Positions 50,343 to 59,511 are shown, counted from the stretch's first letter. The stretch is DNA of 64,000 nucleotides from M0108 sp044228795 (GCA_044228795.1 JBGAUE010000004.1:1-64000), one strand, 5' to 3'. The notes: a model not told the origin generated them from the sequence alone. Translations and numbers: made by a program.

Positions 50343-51146
50343 ATGACGAACAACGTCGATCAATATCGCATCACTCAGGAACCCTACTATCGCGCCGTCG
50401 CGGACGAGGTGGAGCTGTACGAGGCCACTTACTCCGTGCGCATGCCCATGATGCTGAAGGGCCCCACCGGCTGCGGCAAGACCCGCTTTGTCGAATACAT
50501 GGCCTGGAAGCTAGGCAAGCCCCTGATCACCGTGGCCTGCAACGAGGACATGACCGCCTCTGACCTGGTTGGTCGCTTTCTGCTCTTCGCTCAAGGCACC
50601 GAATGGCAGGACGGTCCGCTGGCCATCGGCGCCCGCTTTGGGGCCATCGTCTATCTGGACGAGGTGGTCGAGGCGCGTCAGGACACCACGGTCGTCATCC
50701 ACCCCCTGACCGACAATCGCCGGGTACTGCCCCTGGAAAAGAAGGGTGAACTGGTCCATGCCCACCCCGACTTCCAACTGGTGATTTCCTACAACCCCGG
50801 CTATCAGAGCCTGATGAAGGATTTGAAACAGTCCACCAAACAGCGTTTTGGGGGGCTGGACTTTACCTATCCCGCGCACGACATCGAAACCGAAATTGTC
50901 ATGCACGAGTCCGGTATTGCCGCCGAGGTGGCGGGCAAGCTGGTGTCGATCGCCGAGCGTTCCCGTAATCTCAAGGGCCATGGCCTCGAGGAGGGCCTCT
51001 CCACCCGCATGCTGATCTACGCCGGCAGCCTGATCGCCAAGGGCGTGATGCCCCAGGCCGCCTGCCGGGTGGCATTGGTGCGCCCGATTACTGACGACCC
51101 GGATATGCGCGACGCCCTGGATGCGGCGGTCACCACCTTCTTCTGA
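50343..51146 (+). CDS. cbbQ: RuBisCO activation protein CbbQ (MoxR-type AAA+ ATPase)
   Basis: A 267-residue AAA+ ATPase of the MoxR/NorQ group. Walker A is GPTGCGKT (residues 40-47), Walker B is GAIVYLDEVVEA (about 100-110), and VISYNPGYQSLMKDLKQSTK holds the sensor I region. Hexamers of CbbQ, with CbbO as adaptor, remove inhibitory sugar phosphates from form I RuBisCO. It follows the cbbS terminator and precedes cbbO by 42 bases. Confidence 0.95.
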   Translation: MTNNVDQYRITQEPYYRAVADEVELYEATYSVRMPMMLKGPTGCGKTRFVEYMAWKLGKPLITVACNEDMTASDLVGRFLLFAQGTEWQDGPLAIGARFGAIVYLDEVVEARQDTTVVIHPLTDNRRVLPLEKKGELVHAHPDFQLVISYNPGYQSLMKDLKQSTKQRFGGLDFTYPAHDIETEIVMHESGIAAEVAGKLVSIAERSRNLKGHGLEEGLSTRMLIYAGSLIAKGVMPQAACRVALVRPITDDPDMRDALDAAVTTFF

Positions 51147-51188
51147 TGCCGAAGGGTAGGCCCTCAAGCCTGGGAACAGAGGTAAACC

Positions 51189-53546
51189 ATGTCGATCAAT
51201 CTTGCTGACTACGCCGAACTGTTGGAGGACCTGTCACCGCATAGCCAGGCAGCGCTCCAGGCCAACTGGCACGAGGCCACCAAGGTGTTCTCGCCGCGTG
51301 GTTTGGATAATTATCTGAAGGGTACCTCCGCGATCCGCGGACTGGGCAAGGGCGACTCGCTGGTGGAAACCTGGATTGAAGAGGCCCCCATGGTCGCCAA
51401 AGAAGTCGGCGAAGATGTGGTCGCCGACCTGGCCACGGCTTCCCTCGAACTGGCCTCCCGGACTTCGGGTGCGGTGATTGAACTGCTGCTCGCCACCTCG
51501 GCCACCGCCGCCAATCGCCTTGGCGACGCCGAACTCTTCATCAAGTACCTGCAATTCATCAACACCCTGATCGCGCAGGCACCCCGCGGCGTACGGCCGA
51601 TGCTGGACAAGCTGGAGGTGCTCTTCCAGCACCTCACCCTCGGCGGTCTCAGGCGCTGGGCCTTTTGGGGCGCGCATGCCCATCGCACCAACTACGAAGA
51701 GCAGATCAAGTATTTCAGCCTCGACTCCAAGGAATCGATGGCGATGCTGCAGAAGGAACGCAAGGGCACCTTGCTGGTGGACGTGCAGCGCCGCATCAAC
51801 ATGTACCTAAGGGCCTTGTGGGCGCGTGACTTTTTCATGCGCCCCACTTCGGGCGACTTCGAAACGCGCGAAGGCTATCGACCTTACATTGAGGACTATC
51901 TGCTGCATGTGCCAGATGCCTTCGACGACTTCGCGCCCGAGGGTCACGAGCCGGTGTCGGGACTGGAACTCTATCGCGCCACCGCCGCGCACTGCGCCGC
52001 CCACGTGGTCGAAACCAGGCAGCCGATTTCCGCCGAAGCGCTCAATCCGATGCAGATGGCCATCATCTCGGTGATCGAGGATGCTCGCGTCGAGGCCCTA
52101 TCGATTCGCCGCTTCCCCGGCCTCAAGCAACTCTGGAGCAAGCTGCATAGCGCCACGCCAGCCCTAGCCAATACGGTCGGTGATTACCTTAACCGGCTGG
52201 CACGTGCCCTGCTGGATGACAGCTATCAGGACAGCGACCCCTGGATCGTCGAGGCACGCGCCCTGTTTGCCCTGGCGCAGGACAAGCTGGACACCAACCA
52301 CACCTCCTGGGAAATCGGTGTCCAACTGGCGCACAGCTTCAGCCAGAAGCGGATTTCCTTTAATTCGCGCACCGATCTGCTGACCGCGCCCTACCGTGAC
52401 GACAACCGCTATTTCTGGGAATTCGAGGAATTCGATTTCAACAAGGCTGCCAACGCCGGTTACGAATCCATCAGGCAGGTGCGTAAGTATGTCAGCGTGA
52501 TGGAGATGGCCAACGAGATCGATGTTGAAACCGCCGGCGACGATGCCGAGGAGATCTGGGTCCTGGGCACCGAGTTGTTCCCCTACGAGAACATCGGCGA
52601 CGTGAGTGGCGGTAAATCCTTTAACGAACTGGAAGGCAAGGAGCCGGTATCCGACCCCTTTCATTATTCCGAATGGGACTACCAGATCCAGCTGGAGCGG
52701 CCGGCCTGGGCCACCGTGCTGGAAAAGCGCCCAAAATTTGGAGACTTGCAGGTTATCGAGGACATCACCGCGCAATACAAGCGCGAAATTCAACGCATGA
52801 AGTTCCTGCTCGACGCCATGCAACCCCAGGGCGTGCAACGTATCCGCAGGCTGGAGGATGGCGACGAGATCGATATCAACGCGGCAATTGCCAGCTTTAC
52901 CGACATCCGCCTCGGCAACCAGCCCGATCCGCGCATCATGATGCGTAGTGTGCGCAAGACCCGCGAATTCTCGATTCTGGTGTTGCTGGATTTGTCGGAA
53001 TCGACCAATGAAAGGGTGCAGGATCAGGAATATTCGGTGCGCGAACTCACCCAGCAAGCTTGCGTACTGTTGGCCAACGCCATTAACAGGGTCGGCGATC
53101 CGTTCGCGATACACGGCTTCTGCTCGGACGGGCGTCACGACGTCGAGTACTACCGCTTCAAAGATTTCAACCAGCCCTGGGACGAGACTCCCAAGGCCCG
53201 ACTGGCCGGCATGACCGGACAGCTATCCACCCGCATGGGCGCGGCCATCCGCCACGCCGGGCATCACCTGAATCTACAACGCTCGGCTAAGAAACTCCTG
53301 ATCATCATCACCGATGGCGAGCCCGCCGATGTCGACGTGCGCGACCCGCAATATCTGCGCTACGACACCAAGAAGGCGGTGGAAGAAGTCGCTAAGCTGG
53401 GTGTCACCACCTACTGCATGAGCCTGGACCCGCGCGCCGACAATTACGTCTCCCGTATCTTCGGGCAGAAGAACTACATGGTTGTCGACCATGTGCAGCG
53501 ACTGCCCGAAAAACTGCCGCTGCTATATGCCGGCCTCACCCGATAG
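51189..53546 (+). CDS. cbbO: RuBisCO activation adaptor CbbO (VWA-domain protein)
   Basis: A 785-residue CbbO. The N-terminal helical part (1-560) binds CbbQ, and the C-terminal von Willebrand factor A domain (about 590-785) contacts RuBisCO. The MIDAS motif DLSES begins at Asp601 (SILVLLDLSESTNERVQD), with further elements TGQLSTRMGAAIRHA and IIITDGEPADVDVRD. It is directly followed by a small unknown gene (9 bases), so they are co-transcribed. Confidence 0.95.
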   Translation: MSINLADYAELLEDLSPHSQAALQANWHEATKVFSPRGLDNYLKGTSAIRGLGKGDSLVETWIEEAPMVAKEVGEDVVADLATASLELASRTSGAVIELLLATSATAANRLGDAELFIKYLQFINTLIAQAPRGVRPMLDKLEVLFQHLTLGGLRRWAFWGAHAHRTNYEEQIKYFSLDSKESMAMLQKERKGTLLVDVQRRINMYLRALWARDFFMRPTSGDFETREGYRPYIEDYLLHVPDAFDDFAPEGHEPVSGLELYRATAAHCAAHVVETRQPISAEALNPMQMAIISVIEDARVEALSIRRFPGLKQLWSKLHSATPALANTVGDYLNRLARALLDDSYQDSDPWIVEARALFALAQDKLDTNHTSWEIGVQLAHSFSQKRISFNSRTDLLTAPYRDDNRYFWEFEEFDFNKAANAGYESIRQVRKYVSVMEMANEIDVETAGDDAEEIWVLGTELFPYENIGDVSGGKSFNELEGKEPVSDPFHYSEWDYQIQLERPAWATVLEKRPKFGDLQVIEDITAQYKREIQRMKFLLDAMQPQGVQRIRRLEDGDEIDINAAIASFTDIRLGNQPDPRIMMRSVRKTREFSILVLLDLSESTNERVQDQEYSVRELTQQACVLLANAINRVGDPFAIHGFCSDGRHDVEYYRFKDFNQPWDETPKARLAGMTGQLSTRMGAAIRHAGHHLNLQRSAKKLLIIITDGEPADVDVRDPQYLRYDTKKAVEEVAKLGVTTYCMSLDPRADNYVSRIFGQKNYMVVDHVQRLPEKLPLLYAGLTR

Positions 53547-53555
53547 GAACGCCGC

Positions 53556-53852
53556 ATGGAAAACGTTTACGTAGGCATCAACAACGACCATCACGGTATG
53601 ACTCAGTTGGGCCGCATCGTGCTGGACGGTCAGCTCTTCGGCTTCATCTCGGCAACAGAAGATTGCCAAGGCTGGGATATCGGTCGTATGCAGGGCCTGA
53701 TGGAACGGGTGCAAGCCGAATGGGACAAGGTCGGTAACCTGCCCAGCCGCCTGCCGCCGGAACTGCAACAACGTCACTCCGAACTCTACCACCGGGCCAT
53801 GGAGTCCGCGCGCCGGAAGGGTTGGGACCCGGAATTGGGCGACGATGAATAA
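53556..53852 (+). CDS. Small protein of unknown function in the cbb operon
   Basis: A 98-residue soluble protein. The N-terminal half is a beta-rich segment (MENVYVGINNDHHGMTQLGR and IVLDGQLFGFISATEDCQGW), the C-terminal half helical and charged (MQGLMERVQAEWDKVGNLPS, ...RHSELYHRAMESARRKGWDP). No named domain is recognised. It lies 9 bases after cbbO and 11 bases before the aldolase gene, so a role in CbbQO function or RuBisCO regulation is a reasonable inference from position only. Confidence 0.7.
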   Translation: MENVYVGINNDHHGMTQLGRIVLDGQLFGFISATEDCQGWDIGRMQGLMERVQAEWDKVGNLPSRLPPELQQRHSELYHRAMESARRKGWDPELGDDE

Positions 53853-53863
53853 GGAGTAGGGGT

Positions 53864-55147
53864 ATGCCTCTGGTCAACATGAAGGATATGCTGGACCACG
53901 CCTACGCGCATGGCTATGCCGTGGGCGCCTTCGATTTAGTCGGTCTGGATTTCCTGGAGGCCATCGTCTCCGGGGCGGAGCGCGCCCGCGCGCCGGTCAT
54001 CCTCAGCCTGGCCGAATCGCATTTCGAGCATTTCAATTTCGAACTAGCCATGCCCGCTGTTGAGGCGGCGGCGCGCCGGGCCTGCGTGCCCGTGGCCATT
54101 CATCTCGACCATGGTGCTAGCATGGAATCGGCCGTCAAGGCCATCCGTCTCGGAGCCAATGGCGTCATGGTAGACACGTCCCACCTATCCATCTTCGACA
54201 ACATCGCCGCGACCCGGGCCCTGGTCGAGACGGCCCGCGCCTGCGGTGTCTGCGTCGAGGGCGAACTGGGTTACGTCCCCGGCGTAGAGGGCGAGGATGC
54301 CGAACGTCACCCCGGCCCGGTGCAATACACCACCCTTGCCGAGGCCCGCGCCTTCGCGGAACGCACCGGCGTGGATTGCCTCGCCGTCTCCATTGGCACT
54401 GTGCATGGACGCATGAAGGGCAAGCCCAAGCTGGATTGGGGTCGCCTCAAGGAGATCAACACGGCGCTAGGCCTGCCGCTGGTCATCCACGGTGGCACTG
54501 GCCTCTCCGACGATCAGTTTCGCAAACTCATTACCTTGGGGGTGGCCAAGATCAACTATTACACGGCGCTCGCCGACGCCGCCGGGGACGCTATCCAGGC
54601 CGCCGCTCGCGCTGGTGCCAGGAGTTACACGGCCTTGCTCGCTGACGTGCGTACGGCGGTGGCCGCCGAGGTGGAACGATGCCTGCGGGTATGGGGGGCG
54701 GCGGGACGGGCGGCGGAGGTGCTGGATCGCTGCCGGCCCTGGCTCAACGTGGAGCACCTGGTGGTCTACAACGCTCCTAATCTCGACGCAGTCCGGTTGC
54801 AAGCCCTGATGGCGGAGGGCCAGCGGGTCCTGTCGGCGATTCCGGGCGTGCGCGAGGTCACGGTGGGCAGCGCGGCGGAGGAGGGCGCCCCCTATCGGCA
54901 CTGCTGGCTGATTCGCTTCAGTGCGCCCGAGGTCATCGAGAGTTATAAGCATCACCCTGACCATGTCGACTTCGCCGGCCGTCTGTTTCGCCCGGCGGCG
55001 GCGGACCGTCTGACCACGGATTTTTGCATCGCCGACCTGGCCGCCGGGGCCGCCGCACTGCCCTTGACCGGTGTATCCCTTATGCCCCCACCCCTGAGTA
55101 ATGCCCGGAATGGCTGGAGTCTAGCGGACAAACCTGGCGCGGCCTAG
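53864..55147 (+). CDS. Class II fructose/sedoheptulose-bisphosphate aldolase fused to a C-terminal Dabb domain
   Basis: A 427-residue protein. Residues 1-285 are a class II (zinc) aldolase: IHLDHGASMESAVKAIRLGA (Zn His and Asp), GELGYVPG (Glu), SIGTVHGRMKGKPKLDW (Zn His), VIHGGTGLSDDQF (Zn His) and GVAKINYYTAL. Residues about 294-390 form a stress-responsive A/B-barrel (Dabb) domain (VEHLVVYNAPNL ... ESYKHHPDHVDFAGRLF), not part of ordinary aldolases. The final 35 residues are low complexity. In the cbb operon the aldolase would make FBP and/or SBP for the Calvin cycle. The GTG-free ATG start at 53864 follows AAGGAG by 8 bases. Confidence 0.85.
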   Translation: MPLVNMKDMLDHAYAHGYAVGAFDLVGLDFLEAIVSGAERARAPVILSLAESHFEHFNFELAMPAVEAAARRACVPVAIHLDHGASMESAVKAIRLGANGVMVDTSHLSIFDNIAATRALVETARACGVCVEGELGYVPGVEGEDAERHPGPVQYTTLAEARAFAERTGVDCLAVSIGTVHGRMKGKPKLDWGRLKEINTALGLPLVIHGGTGLSDDQFRKLITLGVAKINYYTALADAAGDAIQAAARAGARSYTALLADVRTAVAAEVERCLRVWGAAGRAAEVLDRCRPWLNVEHLVVYNAPNLDAVRLQALMAEGQRVLSAIPGVREVTVGSAAEEGAPYRHCWLIRFSAPEVIESYKHHPDHVDFAGRLFRPAAADRLTTDFCIADLAAGAAALPLTGVSLMPPPLSNARNGWSLADKPGAA

Positions 55148-55418
55148 TCGATCGGCGCCCAGGTAAGGTTCCCAACCAGCTCGGGTCCCTGCCCAACCGT
55201 TGGGAGTTCCTCCCAGGGTAAGGACCCAAACTTTCCATTACCCTCGCGTTACCTTATTGTTACTCTTCATGGACCCACGCGGGCCATGTCCATGACACGG
55301 GTTCCAGAGGCGCCCCTCTGCTGGCCAAGCGTCTCACCGGTGCAAGAGTTATCTACTAGCCGCTGGCTAGGCACCTGGGATTCGCATCTATCATCGGGTA
55401 TCCACGAGGTTCCAAAAG
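55148..55418. other. Region between the aldolase and transporter genes
   Basis: 271 bases without a gene. Contains an inverted repeat (TTCCCAAC ... GTTGGGAG, about 55169-55204) after the aldolase stop without a clear T-run, and no recognised promoter. The ribosome-binding site for the transporter is weak (CACGAGG about 12 bases upstream). Confidence 0.35.
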
Positions 55419-57530
55419 ATGGCTCAGACCCCTGCCAGGCTTAAGTTCTCCCTGGGGATTCCTCTCCTGAATGTCCTGGCCAATTACCGGCTAAGCTGGC
55501 TGAGGGGTGATGTCATAGCCGGTATCACGGCCTGCGTGGTCATGATCCCTTCGGTCATTGCCTACGCCGAACTGGTTCACATGCCGCCCATCACGGGCAT
55601 TTACGCCTCCTTGGCCGCCTCCCTGGGGTACGCCCTTTTCGCCTCCTCCCGCCATGTCATCGCAGGCCCGGATGCTGCCATCGGGCTGTTGGCGGGTACG
55701 GCCATCCTCCCCCTGGCGGCGGGAGACCCCGCCCGGATCCCCGCCCTGGCCGCCACCCTGGGGATACTCTCGGGGATCGTGCTGATCTTCGCCGCACGGC
55801 TCAAGGTTGGGGTCATCGCCGATTTCCTTTCCCGTCCGGTGCTGATCGGGTACCTGAATGGGGCATCCTTGATCCTTGCCGCCACCCAATTGGGCAAGCT
55901 CTTCGCGATCAAGACCGAGGGGGAGAATTTCTTTCCCCTGGTCTGGCAAGTCATCACCGAGTTGCCCCAGACACATGTCCCGACCTTTATCTTCGGTACT
56001 GCGATGATTTTGATCCTGATTCTGCTGAACAAAAGCATGCCGCGTATTCCCAGCGCCCTGGCCGTATCGGTGATCGGCGTTCTGGCGAGCCAGTTCATGG
56101 GACTCGAAGCCATGGGCGTCAAGTTGGTGGGGGAGGTCCCTTCCGGTATTCCGGAACTGCGAGTGCCGGAATTTCATTGGACAGACATCAGTGCCCTGGC
56201 GCCGGCGGCGGTAGCCATCGCCTTTCTCGCCTTCTCGGATGGAATCCTTCTGGCCCAGGTTTTCGCCAATAAGAACCGCTACGAGATCTACCCCAACTCG
56301 GAATTGACGGCCCTCGGTGTCGCCAACATTGGGGCTGGCTTCTTGCAGGGCTTCCCGGTCTCTGCAAGTCAGTCCCGTACCTCTATCGTGGATGCCACTG
56401 GGGGCAAGACCCAGGTAGCGCAACTGGTGGCGGCGGGCGGTCTGTTGCTGTCCCTCTTCTTCCTGACCGAACTCATCGGGATGCTCCCCAAGGTGTCCCT
56501 GGGGGCCATCCTGATCGTGACCGGCATCGGGATGCTGGAGATTGCCGCGCTCAGGGACCTGTTCCGCATGGATCGCGTCGAATTTTTCATCTCCATGGCC
56601 GTTACGAGCGCCATCCTACTGGCTGGCGTGGTCCCCGGTATCCTGATCGGACTGGTGATCTCCCTCGGGGGGTTGATCGTTGAATTCGCCCGCCCCAAGG
56701 ACGCTATTCTGCGCCGGTCACGGCCCGGGGGGAAATTTCAGGATTTCGGCGCCGTCCGGCCGGGGGGGAAGGGCCACAAATCCAGTTCCGTCCTCCCTGA
56801 GGGTTTCTCTGCCTCGGATGGCTCGGCCCAGTCGGTGGGTGACACCGTGCCGGGTCTACTCATATATCGCCTCTATGGCCCGCTGATTTTCGCCAATGCA
56901 CGATATGTCATGGACCGCCTGGAGAGTCTGGTGGCTGAGGCCGATCCGCCCGTGAAATGGATCATTATTGACGCCCAGGCGATCACGGACATGGACATCA
57001 CCGCCGCTCAGCGCTTTGCCGACCTCCACCAGAAATTTGAGGAGGCCGGTATCGACGTCAAGATCGCCGATGCGACCCTCCCCTTCATGGAGCAACTGAA
57101 GAAGGTCGGCCTCTCGACGGCCATTGGAACCCAGGAGTTCTATGTGTCGGTCAAGAAGGCGGTGGAGGCCTTCGAGGCCCTCCAGTATCCCCCCCGGGAG
57201 ATCCGGCTCGTGGTGCGGCAAGGGGACCAGGAGCCCTGCGAACTGGTTTTCCAGCGCCAGGGTACCAACATGGCCGCGACCTGCTCTTGCCAGCATGAGG
57301 ATAGGAATACTCTCTGTATTCACCGGCTGACCCTGTTGCGGGGCCAGTTGGGGGGTATGAGCCTGGTGGAAGGCTCTGAGCAGGATGTGGCGAAAATCCC
57401 CCTCATGGTCGCGGGGACCGACATCGACCAGGCGCTCCAAGCCCTGGAGGCCGCGGAGGAGATGATGCAGGAGGCGAATCAGGATTATCGCGAGGCCAAG
57501 GCCCAGATGATCGATGCCATGAAGGACTAG
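55419..57530 (+). CDS. SulP-family anion transporter with STAS domain and SWIM-like zinc motif
   Basis: A 703-residue SLC26/SulP transporter. Residues 15-445 are the membrane part (14 helices expected; GDVIAGITACVVMIPSVIAY, SSRHVIAGPDAAIGLLAG, GFLQGFPVSASQSRTSIVDA). Residues about 477-570 are the STAS domain (LIYRLYGPLIFANARYVMDR, ITDMDITAAQRF). Then comes an unusual tail: CSCQHEDRNTLCIH (about 621-634) matches the CxC-xn-CxH SWIM zinc motif, followed by a helical end rich in Glu/Ala. SulP proteins carry sulfate, bicarbonate or other anions; position after the cbb genes suggests bicarbonate (BicA-like), while the sulfur lifestyle allows sulfate. Substrate not determinable here. Confidence 0.85.
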   Translation: MAQTPARLKFSLGIPLLNVLANYRLSWLRGDVIAGITACVVMIPSVIAYAELVHMPPITGIYASLAASLGYALFASSRHVIAGPDAAIGLLAGTAILPLAAGDPARIPALAATLGILSGIVLIFAARLKVGVIADFLSRPVLIGYLNGASLILAATQLGKLFAIKTEGENFFPLVWQVITELPQTHVPTFIFGTAMILILILLNKSMPRIPSALAVSVIGVLASQFMGLEAMGVKLVGEVPSGIPELRVPEFHWTDISALAPAAVAIAFLAFSDGILLAQVFANKNRYEIYPNSELTALGVANIGAGFLQGFPVSASQSRTSIVDATGGKTQVAQLVAAGGLLLSLFFLTELIGMLPKVSLGAILIVTGIGMLEIAALRDLFRMDRVEFFISMAVTSAILLAGVVPGILIGLVISLGGLIVEFARPKDAILRRSRPGGKFQDFGAVRPGGKGHKSSSVLPEGFSASDGSAQSVGDTVPGLLIYRLYGPLIFANARYVMDRLESLVAEADPPVKWIIIDAQAITDMDITAAQRFADLHQKFEEAGIDVKIADATLPFMEQLKKVGLSTAIGTQEFYVSVKKAVEAFEALQYPPREIRLVVRQGDQEPCELVFQRQGTNMAATCSCQHEDRNTLCIHRLTLLRGQLGGMSLVEGSEQDVAKIPLMVAGTDIDQALQALEAAEEMMQEANQDYREAKAQMIDAMKD

Positions 57531-57573
57531 GCCAATGCGCTGGCTTAGTCTGCGTTGGTTTTGCTATGGCCTC

Positions 57574-58632
57574 TCAGTCCTCCGGCACCGGCTCGGTCAG
57601 CGGATCACCCCAGGCCAGGACGCCACCGGCCATGCTCACCACGTCGTAACCGAGCTGGCCGAGCAGAAAGGCGGCCACTGAGCTGCGTCGGCCGCTGCGG
57701 CAGTAAGCCACGTAGCGGGCGGCGGGGTCGAGTTCGTCGGCCCGCTGACGCAACTGCGACAGGGGGATCAGCCGGGCTCCGGGGATGTGGCCCTCGTCGA
57801 ATTCCTCATGCAGCCGCACGTCCAGGGCGACATAGTGGTTCTCGATCATGGCCTTGGCTACGGGGGTCTCCACCTCGCGCACCAGGGGCCTGGCGAGCAG
57901 CTGGGCGAATTCCGCACGGGTCAGTTCCAGTAGGACCCCATCCTCCAACATGCGCACCGTCACCGGGCTGGTCTGGCCGGTGAGAAGGCCCTCCTCGCCG
58001 AAGGCGGCACCGCGTTCCAGCACGGCGGCCCGCATCGGGATCCCCTCTTCATCGTCGATTCGCCATAACTCGGCGCTGCCAGCGACGATGACGTAAAAGG
58101 CGTCCGCCGCCTTGCCCATCTTCACGATCTCTTCCCCCGCCACCACTGGCCGCTCGCGGAGGCTGGCGAAAGCCAGTTCGGCGTTTTCCAGGGGAATGCG
58201 TTGGAAGGGGGCCGTATCGCGTACCAGCCGGAGGTAGTCGTCATGGGCGGTACCCGATCCGGCAAGGCTGCCGGCCACCTCCTGCAGGGTGACGAGATAA
58301 TCGGCGAGGGCGGTATCAATGTGGCAGAGGTGCGAATCCTCCAGGGCCACTACCGTCACCGCTGCGGGCAAGGGTGGCAGGAGGACATAGCCGCGGTTGC
58401 TCGCCGCCAGCTCGCGTTGCTGTCCGGCGGCGTTGGTGATTGCTACCCGGCCGAGTGCGACATAGAGGCGGTCGGGGAGTTCGCTGCCCGTAAGATGCAG
58501 GCTCTCGCCCTCGCGCAGATCGAAGAGGCGGAAGACCTGTAGCGACTCCACCAGGGAAGTTGCGGAGATGCCCGGGAAGGCATGGAAGCTCTCGCGCAGG
58601 ATTTTGAGGATTTGGGTGGTCTTGATACTCAT
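57574..58632 (-). CDS. Tandem cyclic-nucleotide-binding-like domains fused to a rhodanese domain
   Basis: A 352-residue protein: a divergent cNMP-binding-like fold (about 20-125), a better conserved one (about 140-240; ERPVVAGEEIVKMGKAADAF and RGAAFGEEGLLTGQTSPVTV), and a C-terminal rhodanese domain (about 258-350) with active-site loop CRSGRRSS. It lacks a DNA-binding helix-turn-helix, so it is not a CRP-type regulator. It could pair sulfane-sulfur transfer with nucleotide or redox sensing. It lies on the same strand as and downstream of tsdA (52 bases), suggesting a thiosulfate/sulfur-linked operon. Confidence 0.8.
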   Translation of the reverse strand: MSIKTTQILKILRESFHAFPGISATSLVESLQVFRLFDLREGESLHLTGSELPDRLYVALGRVAITNAAGQQRELAASNRGYVLLPPLPAAVTVVALEDSHLCHIDTALADYLVTLQEVAGSLAGSGTAHDDYLRLVRDTAPFQRIPLENAELAFASLRERPVVAGEEIVKMGKAADAFYVIVAGSAELWRIDDEEGIPMRAAVLERGAAFGEEGLLTGQTSPVTVRMLEDGVLLELTRAEFAQLLARPLVREVETPVAKAMIENHYVALDVRLHEEFDEGHIPGARLIPLSQLRQRADELDPAARYVAYCRSGRRSSVAAFLLGQLGYDVVSMAGGVLAWGDPLTEPVPED

Positions 58633-58683
58633 GGGCTACTCAACATATAAAAAGTCAACCTGGGTGCTGGTTCTTTATGGAAC

Positions 58684-59511
58684 CTAGTAGCGAGCGTCCT
58701 TGGGCTTGTCGCCCCCAGGCCAGTCATGGGTTTTGCCGGGGAAATCCGGGCGTTCCTGGGTAATGACGTAGGCAGCGACGTCCCAGGCCTCATCATCGCT
58801 GAGGCTGTTGCCTTGACCGAGGGGCATGTTGTGCTTGATGAAGCTGGCAGCGGTAAAGTGGCGCGCCATGCCGGCGGCGATATTGAAGGATTGGGGTCCC
58901 CAGAGGGGTGGGAAGACATAGCCGCCATCGGGACCCGGCAAGCCCGCCCCTGCGACGCCGTGACAGGCGAGACACTTGGCCTGATAAATCGCCGCCCCGC
59001 GGGTGGTATCGGGGGCCCGAGCCAACTCCAGTTGTGGCATGCCCTGTCCAGCAACCGCGGCTCCCACCGGCACCCCCTGGGAAAGCCAGGTCATATAGGC
59101 CACCATGTCCACCATGGCGGGGTGGTCGAGGGGCAGGGACTTACCGTTCATGCTCCTTTCGAAGCAGGAGTTGATGCGCTGCTCCAGGATGCTGACCCTG
59201 CCGTCCCGGCTCCGGTACTGCGGAAAGCCAGCAACCACCCCGACCCAGGGTCCGGCATCGGCGATAACACCCACCTCTGTGTCGTTGCCCAGGTGACAGT
59301 TCTTGCAGGTAAGGCCATTGCCAACAAAGGCCGGCAGCAGTTCCCCGGTCTTCGTCAGATAGGCGCGGCCACGGACGATACTCGCCCCCATCTCGCCGGT
59401 GGGGAGGCTGGTCGCCGAGGGGATCACCAGCGGGACGGTTGGCTGCACCTCGCTAGCCTGGCCGAGGCTGGCAGCCGTGAGGAGGGCCGCTATCAGGAGC
59501 TTGTCCTTCAT
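58684..59511 (-). CDS. tsdA: Thiosulfate dehydrogenase TsdA (diheme cytochrome c)
   Basis: A 275-residue exported diheme cytochrome that oxidises two thiosulfate to tetrathionate in the periplasm. After a signal peptide (MKDKLLIAALLTAASLGQAS) come heme motif 1 CKNCH (Cys69, Cys72, His73) and heme motif 2 CLACH (Cys180, Cys183, His184). Cys116 in NSCFERSMNG lies 43 residues past His73, the same spacing as the catalytic heme Cys ligand of the Allochromatium vinosum enzyme; KHNMPLGQG (Lys226, Met229) lies in the region that supplies the distal ligand of heme 2. WGPQSFNIAAGMARHFTAAS is a strong TsdA signature. The start is ATG 59511 with GGAG upstream; a GTG four codons earlier is possible. Confidence 0.93.
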   Translation of the reverse strand: MKDKLLIAALLTAASLGQASEVQPTVPLVIPSATSLPTGEMGASIVRGRAYLTKTGELLPAFVGNGLTCKNCHLGNDTEVGVIADAGPWVGVVAGFPQYRSRDGRVSILEQRINSCFERSMNGKSLPLDHPAMVDMVAYMTWLSQGVPVGAAVAGQGMPQLELARAPDTTRGAAIYQAKCLACHGVAGAGLPGPDGGYVFPPLWGPQSFNIAAGMARHFTAASFIKHNMPLGQGNSLSDDEAWDVAAYVITQERPDFPGKTHDWPGGDKPKDARY

